Positions 56,812 to 64,000 of a DNA stretch of 64,000 nt are shown one piece after another (within the stretch, counting starts at the first letter, position 1; every line of letters starts with the position of its first letter). The stretch comes from Terfezia claveryi (Eukaryota; Ascomycota; Pezizomycetes; Pezizales; Pezizaceae). The notes under the pieces were generated by a model that was given only the letters and a program-made list of their open reading frames with translations, was not told where the DNA came from and did no database searches. Made by a program: the position numbers and the translations under genes. The DNA lies in contig WHUX01000032.1 in NCBI GenBank assembly GCA_015179025.1, forward strand, positions 186,001 to 250,000. The letters are read 5' to 3'.

Positions 56812-57205
56812 CCCAACGAAGACATTATATAGAACACGAAGCCGGTGTAAGCAGATAGCTCCTCCTCCAAGTGCCCTATTGGAATTAACCACCGATATTG
56901 AGGATATAGAGGAGGATATGGAAGTACCACCCATGTTGCCATCACCACATAGTAAGTGAGTAAAGAAACGTTTGGAGTCAGATTATCTAGGGTTATCTAT
57001 AACTAGCAATGAATTAGAGAATCAAGAAAATATGCCACTCGCAGTCCTATTTCCACCCCCTCTCGTACCTCCGCCGACCCCAATCCCTCCCCTAACTCCG
57101 GAGGCTCCTCCAAATCTAGCGCCTCCACTATCCGCAAAGTCAAATCAGAGGCAGCGGATAAGACAACGGCATGCCTATCATAAACGTCTACGGAAATGTA
57201 GTTAG
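56812..57205 (+). pseudogene. Short Pro-rich ORF with one stop
   Basis: The frame gives RTRSRCKQIAPPPSALLELT, DIEDIEEDMEVPPMLPSP, a TGA, then ESDYLGLSITSNELENQENM, a Pro-rich stretch (PPPLVPPPTPIPPLTPEAPP) and a basic end (RQRIRQRHAYHKRLRKC). No ATG was identified. Family unknown. Confidence 0.35.
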
Positions 57206-57828
57206 AGGGGAAGGATGAGGCAGGAAAGGATTGATGATTTGGAGGATGGAAGAGTCAATATCAGGGTTCATGTAGGAAGTGATTCTTTTGTTCAGGTTGG
57301 AAATTGTAGTTTTATTAAAGGGGAAGAGCAAACATAATAAACTACGAGAGTGTTCCAACCAGTGAAGTCGAAACTTATGTCTAATAGATAGGACCTTAAC
57401 AAAGGATAGAAAGCACCCCAGCCTCATCTTGTTGTTCTTGCCAGCATGATCATAGTGGCTTTAGTTGGCTGATTGTGGCATTGAATTTAGACGTAACAAG
57501 ATGAAGGTAAAGACTCTCCCGACTCCAGAGGTAGAAAGCAGTCTCCATAGTAGAGGGAAGTAAGGAAGGATGCGAAGGTTGTGTATTTAGTGTTGGGTAG
57601 AAGAAAGAAAGTAAGTAGAGAGAAGATTAGGAAGGGGGGTGGGGCCAAGGGTATTGTGCGCAGTCGGTCTTGGCAAAATCCAATGCATTACATTAGATAG
57701 AATTCCTTATTTAGTATGATCGGAGCCTTGGCGCTTATGAAGCTTATTCTCTGAGATTCTGTTAATGAAAATATTACACTACAAAATCTGTCTTTTACAA
57801 CATTTTACAACCTCCGTGACGTTTCAAA
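57206..57828. other. Region upstream of the Plavaka transposase
   Basis: No gene. It should contain the promoter of the rightward transposase; no left terminal CATCAG repeat was found here. Confidence 0.4.
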
Positions 57829-60424
57829 ATGAACAGATACAAAACCCTATGCCAATGGTGCTCACGATTCTATACTTCAGCTGGAGCATATTCAAATCAT
57901 CTGGCGAAGGTTCATCCTGAAAAAAACATGAAGGATCTTAATGGGCCACTGCCACCATCTCGAAAGCATCGGTTCTTCAACACCAGAGATACTGTTGATT
58001 TAGATTATGATATAGATGAAGTCAATTTCACTGATATTATATCTACCGATATTGATTACTACTCTGATTCATGCCATAGTGAGGGATCTGATAGGGAGGC
58101 TTGAACTTTTTGTGTTGAACCAAAATCTGACGAGGGAAGTCAGTATGCAATCACCTATCCACGTGCAGGCAACCCAATATGTTAACATGTATTTCCGAAG
58201 GAAGACCGAAACTTCAATTTGTTTGCTCCATTCTGCACCCCAATTGATTATCGACTGGCATGCTTCTTCAATTCTACAAAGACCTCACAGTCAAAGATCA
58301 ACCAGTTTTTCAAAGATAACCTCTTAAAAGGCCTCAATCCAACGCATGAGGTTCAATTTCGGTCAGCGTATACAATGTATAAGCTTATCGACGTGGCGGC
58401 AAATGAACCTTCCTGGCACTCAAGAACAGTGAACTACCTATTACTCAAGGGGGTGGCCTTTTATTATTGGAATATTATTGCAGCAGTGAAGTACCTTCTA
58501 CGCTAAAAGGTTTATGCCAGCGAGATGGCCTGGGGCCCACGGCAAGAATACGACAATGAAGGAAACAGGGTATATAGTGAAATCCATACTGCAAAGTGGT
58601 AGGAAGATACTCAGGTGAGCAATTTCTGTATGCTATGTTAGATATCCAACTAACTGAAACGGATAGGCTTTGCTACCCAAAGGCGGGACACTTGTTCCAA
58701 TTTTACTAGCATCAGATGAAACTCACCTAACGAATTTCTCTGGAGACAAAAAGTTATGGCCTGTTTATATGAGTATCGGCAATATCGGAAGCTCCATACA
58801 CAATACACATATGATGCATGCCTAGATACCAATTGCACTACTACCGATTGGGCCGAAACGAATCAACAAAATACCTAGGTATTCGGTAGAAATGCAGGAA
58901 ATTCAGGTATTGCAAACCATGTACGATGTTTTGGCGTATTTGCTGAAACCGCTATCTGACACGAGATGTCAGAAAGGCTACGAGATGGTTTGTGCTGATG
59001 GGAACATACGCTTATGCTTTCCTAAGCTCTTTTGTTGGCTCGCTGACCATATGGAAAATGCTACAATCCATAGTATTGCAAACAACTACTGCCCTTCTTG
59101 CACAATCCCTGTCGAGAAGCTTGGTAAGTATTCAGGAAGTGGTTATCCAGCTCACTCACATCAAAATTATGCCGCAGCGTACAACAATTCCGACGCTATC
59201 AGTTTGAAAGCAAACGGCGTTAAAAACATTAAAAACGCCTTGTGGTCAGTCCCAAATATAAATCCGCCTGAGCTTGTTCAAGTAAATGTTTTGCACAATA
59301 TCCTCCTAGGAGTGTTAAATCATTTAATGGATTGGATTCAAGGTTTTCTAGAATACTATGAGCAGATTAATGCGTTTGACTATGTCTGGCATCAGTTGCC
59401 CCCCTATCCTGGATTTTCAGTTCTAACCAAGGGATACTGAGTGGTTTCACAATGGTCAGGAAAGGAAATACGGAACTTTGGTAAAGTCATTCTTAGAACA
59501 TTTACTGTGGCGTTGCGTCGGAAGGCCAACCAACCACGGCCTACCGGAGGTCAGGTACAGGAGTTCAATCGAGCAATTCGCTGCGTATGTAGCATCACTG
59601 ACTTCTATCTCATGACTCAGTATCCTAATCATACGGATAAGACAATTTCTTATTTACAAGAATATTTGCGTGTGTTTCATGAAACTAAAGCTGTATTCTT
59701 AAGGTTCCGTGCTAATAAGAAAACAAGAAAGGCTGCTGCAGAAGCACATAAGGATTTATTGAAGGAACAAGCGGGATCGTTGGTTGAAGACCTCACAGCA
59801 TCGGAAAAGGTTAGGATGCATCAAGAGAATACCTTGCACCATCGGGAATTGGTGAATGACATTTTACAAGAAGGGGCACACTTCAATTTCCCAAAAGTCC
59901 ATTTAATTTCCCATTATGCCGAACAGATTCCGAAGTTTAGGGCTCTAGCTCAATATTCTACAGATATCAGTAAAGCCATGCATAAAGGCCTTAAGGATGC
60001 TTACCGTCGAAGTAATAGGGTTAATGCAACACCACAAATAGTTACTACCTACACGAGGGATCATACTTTTGCTATGAAGGACTTGACACTTAATCTATGG
60101 AACCAGGTTAGGCAAAACGGAGATGTGACGCCAGGTGTCAGACAGGTCTACTTGAAGTTGCGGGTGAAAATTGAGTTGGGATTAATACCTAGCCTTGAGG
60201 ATCTGGAGCGTGTAACCGGCTTACCAGATCTAGTGCTGACAATGCAAGCGTTTTTAAGGCAGGAAGTTAGAAGCATAGATTCCGACCCTACCGGGCTGTT
60301 AGTTCAGGAAATTCGTTCATATGGGATGCTTCAAATTCCAGTACCAAAATTCAATGGAGAAGGGTTCATTTTGCACAATGCTAGATGCACTGAGAAGTTT
60401 CGCAGGAAGGAAAGACACAATTGA
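57829..60424 (+). pseudogene. Plavaka (CACTA-related) transposase, inactivated
   Basis: ATG at 57829 begins a C2H2-like finger (CQWCSRFYTSAGAYSNHLAK). Past a TGA (58102) and a TAA come FCTPIDYRLACFF, EMAWGPRQEYDNEGNRVYSE, IHTAKW, a 52-nt GT-AG intron (58615-58666), VPILLASDETHLTNFSGDKK, LWPVYMSIGNI, CADGNIRLCFPKLFCWLADH and CPSCTIPVEKLG. Then VLHNILLGVLNHLMDW, and after a TGA (59438) QWSGKEIRNFGKV, FNFPKVHLISHYAEQIPKF and DAYRRSNRVNATPQIVTTY. This order is characteristic of fungal Plavaka transposases. At least five stops; the last 327 codons (59441-60424) are open. Confidence 0.85.
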
Positions 60425-61043
60425 ATATGGGTAAGGAGATAGCGTGTATTGGATGAGGCACCAGTAAGGACGCTGAATGGATGAATACTAGGACGAATCA
60501 ATATATTGTTTAAAGTAATAACTATGGCAGGAATAGTGCACTGGTTGGTGCATGTGAATCTGCTTCAATGCATCGGGGGAAATGCTGTGCAGGGTACAAA
60601 AGGGATGGTTCGCATTGGATTGCTGATGAGTGGGGAAGAGGTTATAGTTAAGATATCACAAATAGAAGAGATTGCGCATTTGATACCATTAGAGCCGGGG
60701 GAAAGTTGGTTGGTAAATAATAGAATAGACTTAGAGACATAGAATACAATTTATGATTAGAGAAGTGGAATATAATTTATGATTAGGAAATAATAAACTT
60801 GTAACTACAGTTGGGGGAAGAGCCACAAAGAACGTGAAGTATCGGATATAAAACAGGTGCTAGGCGAATGTTAGGAGGCTATGTGTGGGGGTGTATGGAG
60901 GTAAGCAGAAAATTGTAATACATGGGATAGTATAAAAATAGTTGATGCGTCCTGACACAGATTTGTATCTGCAGTTGTGTTAGGATGCACATCGGATGTA
61001 AAGAAGGTAAAAAGGTTGTTCTGACGCATAGGACGGAGAAAAC
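60425..61043. other. Plavaka 3' internal region
   Basis: Contains a 78-codon plus-strand frame (60506-60742: VHWLVHVNLLQCIGGNAVQG, ending DLET) of unknown meaning. It is downstream of the transposase and inside the element, so possibly the transposase 3' end after an intron. Confidence 0.35.
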
Positions 61044-61083
61044 GTAGAAAGTGTGTCCTGACACAGAATTTTTTCTGCTGATG
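61044..61083. repeat. Plavaka right terminus
   Basis: AGTGTGTCCTGACACAGAAT then TTTTTCTGCTGATG. The last bases and the preceding GTCCTGAC motif match the ends of P1 and P2 (GCGTCCTGACGCATATTTCT, TTTTGCTGATG), linking the fold-back elements to Plavaka. The left end was not found. Confidence 0.7.
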
Positions 61084-61318
61084 ATATCGATATATAGAGT
61101 GCATGAAGGCATAATTACTTGCTCGGGCCTAACTGGGTGTACAGTACAAAGAATAGTAGCTTCATTCAAAGTAACCCAGCGATACAAAACTTCACTCGAG
61201 TCTTAGAGAGCAATAGCTAGATACAAGAAGTGGGCATATATATAGGAAAGCGGGGTTGATACTTGGCCACCCACCATCGGGTGGCGCCGGCCCAGTCTGC
61301 ATAATCTCAGCCGTAACA
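61084..61318. repeat. LTR remnant (element E)
   Basis: Ends ...TCTCAGCCGTAACA directly before Gypsy C sequence resumes. It has a TATATATAGG tract (61233-61242) and the short palindrome GCCACCCACCATCGGGTGGC. It looks like the last part of an LTR into which the Plavaka element inserted; its start is missing. Confidence 0.5.
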
Positions 61319-62083
61319 TACTTACTGTTCTACCTTAGCCAATCTTTTCTCGATACTAGTGAAACGTCCTTCGATACTAGTAAATTGTTATTGGTATTGA
61401 TCATTATAGTAATCTGCCTGTCCTTTAAGATATCGAAGGTTGTGGTAGATCGTCTGAAATTCTTTTGTCTAGTTTGTTTGTCCAGAAATGATAAGGTTCT
61501 GGATCTAAGTGAGTACATCTTGAGTATCATTCAATAGTTGTGCATGTTTACTGGCAGCAGCATTTGCCGTGTTCTGAATATCTGCTGCACTTTGCTGAAT
61601 GAATTCCATATATGCTGATTGTGTCTGTTGTAGTTACTATACTTGTGCTAGTGTAGCTTGCTTTTCTGCTTCTAGTCGCTGAACTTAGGCCTTCATGGCA
61701 GCATATCCAGGATCTACTGGAGTTTGGTGACGAGCTGCTGGTTACTTGCCTTTAGTAGAGGGTCCTGAATTAGTAGATGGAGCTACTGATGGAGCGACTG
61801 ATCGTATGATAGGTTCTGGAGAGGAGGAGGATATTGATCCGAGTTCTATTTGTTGACGAGGAGTGCTCCAGTGTTCCTGAAACTGTGGAATTTAGGATGA
61901 GGGAGTATAGTATTGCTCAATAAATTATTCAGCTCGTTGTTGTACTTGGACAACACTATCATTATTAGTGTCAGCCATAGGCTCATCAGTGGCTTCACCA
62001 AGTAATCCTCTCAATATCGATATAGTTGTAGGGGATTATAGGGTGTTGGTGTCTATAAAGGTATATATAGACAAGCGGTATAA
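61319..62083 (-). mobile_element. Gypsy C gag 5' region, RIP-degraded
   Basis: Aligns with Gypsy A 30815-31594 (coiled-coil half of gag and leader), with many transitions and stops. It resumes Gypsy C beyond the nested block; the gag 3' half, protease, RT and most RNase H are missing between 41043 and 61319, so a deletion accompanied the insertions. Confidence 0.85.
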
Positions 62084-62707
62084 TATTACAGGCGGGCTGT
62101 AACTATGAATATACAAGTCGGCGGTAGGGGTACAAAGAGGTTATTGGTGATAAGTATAAGTATAAACGCAGTAACAACTCAGGTGTAAAGTGGACTCAAT
62201 AAGAGTAAAGCTATATGTAGACTTAGAATACCGCTTGAGTCTTATTGTATTAATTATGTAAAAGTGGTAGCTTATATAGAAGCGTTGATCTGATAACTCA
62301 TTATCAGATCTAACGACACTTCCTATAATGGCTTAGTAGAACTAACATCAGATGGTTGCCTAGAATAGGAAGACGCTTCCTATTTAGGAACCCTGCAGTC
62401 TGACATACATTGATTAGGTAGCCTGAACTTCAACGCATTGCAGTCAGGCTGTCATACAGAAGATAAGCTTACATACAATAAATAATAACATAAGAATAAC
62501 AAACATAAGAACTTAATGGATATCTATAGAAGAGAGTACATGTATGAGAATGCATTTAGAGGTCACACACTTCCTTACTCTAATACCTGTCCATTCTGGA
62601 TATATTACTCACATCTGTATGGTTGATCAGGCCATAGCAGTTAGCAGCCATAATTAGGTATTGGAATATTCCCTATCGAGGGTAGGCCTCTTACTTGAGC
62701 TATAATA
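62084..62707 (-). repeat. Gypsy C LTR (5' LTR in element orientation)
   Basis: TATTACAGG...CTATAATA, 624 bp, partner of 32401-32761 + 38874-39136. Followed by GAGTA, probably the TSD matching AAGTA at 32396-32400. Confidence 0.88.
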
Positions 62708-64000
62708 GAGTAGTCTTTCTAGACTTCTTTATTGGAGGTGGTGCCATGGACTGAGGAATATCAGTTTCCCTAGGCCCTTCACTAGAGGCTTTATCTGGAG
62801 ATTCTGAGCTGCTAGTCTCCGAATTTCTTATAGAGACTGGTCGGAGGGCGAGCTTAATCTAGCTAGTATCTGTTCGCACTTAGTAGCTCTCAAAGCTTTC
62901 TGTATAACTAATTATATTAGCTTCATAGCTTCTTGGAGAGAGCTTATCGGAGATATTGTAATTAAAGCAGAGGACTCGCTGTCCAAATGGTCTTAGCTTT
63001 GTTCGCTCAGCCTCTGAATCTTTTTTGAGTATAATTTCGATAGGGGTTTTTCCTTGAAGAGTTTTATAGGGAATCCGATTCTTCATATAGGCTACCCAGC
63101 TCAAAGCTTTGTCCCACAGGCCTTTAGGTAGAGTTGACCCTATTAGAGCAGTCCTACTCATAGTAAGGATCATTCGATTTGCTCGTTTGATTATAGTATT
63201 TGTTTCACTATGCTTCAGGATAGTTTCTTTAGAGGCTATACTTTATTGCTTTAGTTCTTCTTGAAGCTCATTATTGCGAAATTCTCCTCCCCAGTCTGCT
63301 TAGATTTGGCTGACTTATAGGGTTGTTGCTGCTTCCAGTTTATTGATTATTTCGATTAACACTTTTCCAGTCTCGCTCTTTTTTCAAAAGGGCTGTACAG
63401 CTATATACTGGCTAAAGTCATCCATAATTACTAGCAGATATTGATATTGTTTGCTAGGTGTGGGAGGTTCAATTAGTCCAACAAGGTCTGCATGGACCCA
63501 TTCTAGAAGTCAGTTTGTCCTGATCTGTAGATCTTTGGGCTGTTTAGGTGTAGCTGGTTTGGTAGCCTTCCCTTGTTCACAAGCCTTATATCGGATCTTC
63601 TCTTTCTGATCCTTCGGGTATTCGGGGAGAGTCTTGAGGGTATTATAGGAAATATGTCTATACCTTTCATGTAGGCTGATTGTAGTTTCCTTACTAGTTC
63701 CCTCGATTCTTTTGATTTCTGCTCTTTTCTAGTTTCCGACTACATTTTTGGGCCTAATCTATAATCTATCGAGATCTTGTTCCATTTTGTAGAGTACTTT
63801 TCTGCCCGTCTTTAGCTCTACTTTACCTTTTTTTCCTTACATAGTAAAATCTTCTGGCATCCGTAGGCTACTGATAATATTACTATAGCTAGAGTCATAT
63901 AGGCATTACTCATAATGAATATTTCGCCCATTATACTTAAAGACAAGAGTCCCTATAATTCGGCAAATGGAGGTAGATTGATCATGTACCTCTACTTCGA
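62708..64000 (-). pseudogene. Copia element, integrase-side piece, decayed
   Basis: On the minus strand from the right edge: a GAG-pre-integrase zinc region (WHERYRHISYNTLKTLPEYP, then CEQGKATK), integrase core (WVHADLVGLIEPPTPSKQYQ, IMDDFSQYIAVQPF, ADWGGEFRNNELQEELKQ) and the end (DKALSWVAYMKNRIPYKTLQ, then GKTPIEIILKK). In the third catalytic motif NTIIKRANR, Lys stands where Glu is expected, a G-to-A change. The frame ends PPPIKKSRKT and continues at 32400. Many Trp-to-TAG stops. The element extends beyond the window. Confidence 0.88.

Noticed and set aside
1..64000. tRNA or rRNA genes
   Set aside because: No segment with a convincing tRNA A/B-box pair or rRNA-like sequence was noticed by eye; a tRNAscan run would settle this.

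Overview
The window looks like a filamentous fungal chromosome, most likely a filamentous ascomycete, although the species cannot be named. Introns are short (about 50-100 nt, a few longer) with GTAAGT/GTATGT donors and CTAAT/CTAAC branch sites. Promoters have TATA boxes, and older transposon copies carry many TGG-to-TAG and CGA-to-TGA changes of the kind left by repeat-induced point mutation (RIP). Only the first ~3 kb is ordinary gene space. It holds the 5' part of a two-exon gene with a Dnt1/Net1-like N-terminal domain (minus strand, running off the left edge) and an intact gamma-glutamylcyclotransferase-like gene (1694-2806).

From ~3.3 kb to the right edge the window is one nest of transposons, and its order can be read from target-site duplications (TSDs) and broken reading frames. 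The outermost element is a Ty1/copia retrotransposon on the minus strand, seen in three pieces (3395-5693, 32218-32400, 62708-64000+). Two Ty3/gypsy elements of one family split it: Gypsy A (5694-32217, TSD CTATA) and Gypsy C (LTRs at 32401 and 62084, RIP-degraded). Gypsy A contains a fold-back element (P1, 7236-10028) and a 17-kb hAT transposon (11428-28508, TSD GGAATAGG). Gypsy C holds a second gypsy family, B (32762-38868, TSD GTAGT), inside one LTR. Its interior holds a third retroelement, D (from 41044), with fold-back element P2 (44540-47097) inserted in it, then a truncated fold-back P3, decayed genes, a degraded Plavaka (CACTA-related) transposase (57829-60424) and an LTR remnant.

The most interesting object is the giant hAT. 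Besides a hAT transposase (24584-27531, carrying one frameshift and two stops) it carries at least four other spliced genes. One is a three-exon gene on the minus strand (12494-13431) for a divergent histone H3: it starts MARTKQ, keeps the exact 44-residue tail length and K4, K9 and K36, has a recognisable histone fold with a longer loop 1, and adds a Gly/Ala-rich C-terminal extension. The others encode a protein with a long Glu/Asp tail (18738-20095), an Arg/Lys-rich protein (20884-21786) and an unknown 330-residue protein (23185-24230). A short motif, TGTCACGGA, recurs along this element in introns, spacers and minisatellites and appears essentially confined to it. The fold-back elements (P0 inside the hAT, P1, P2, P3) share CATCAG termini and 2-bp TSDs. 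Their end matches the right end of the Plavaka element, so they are probably non-autonomous Plavaka relatives with kilobase-scale inverted arms made of minisatellites.
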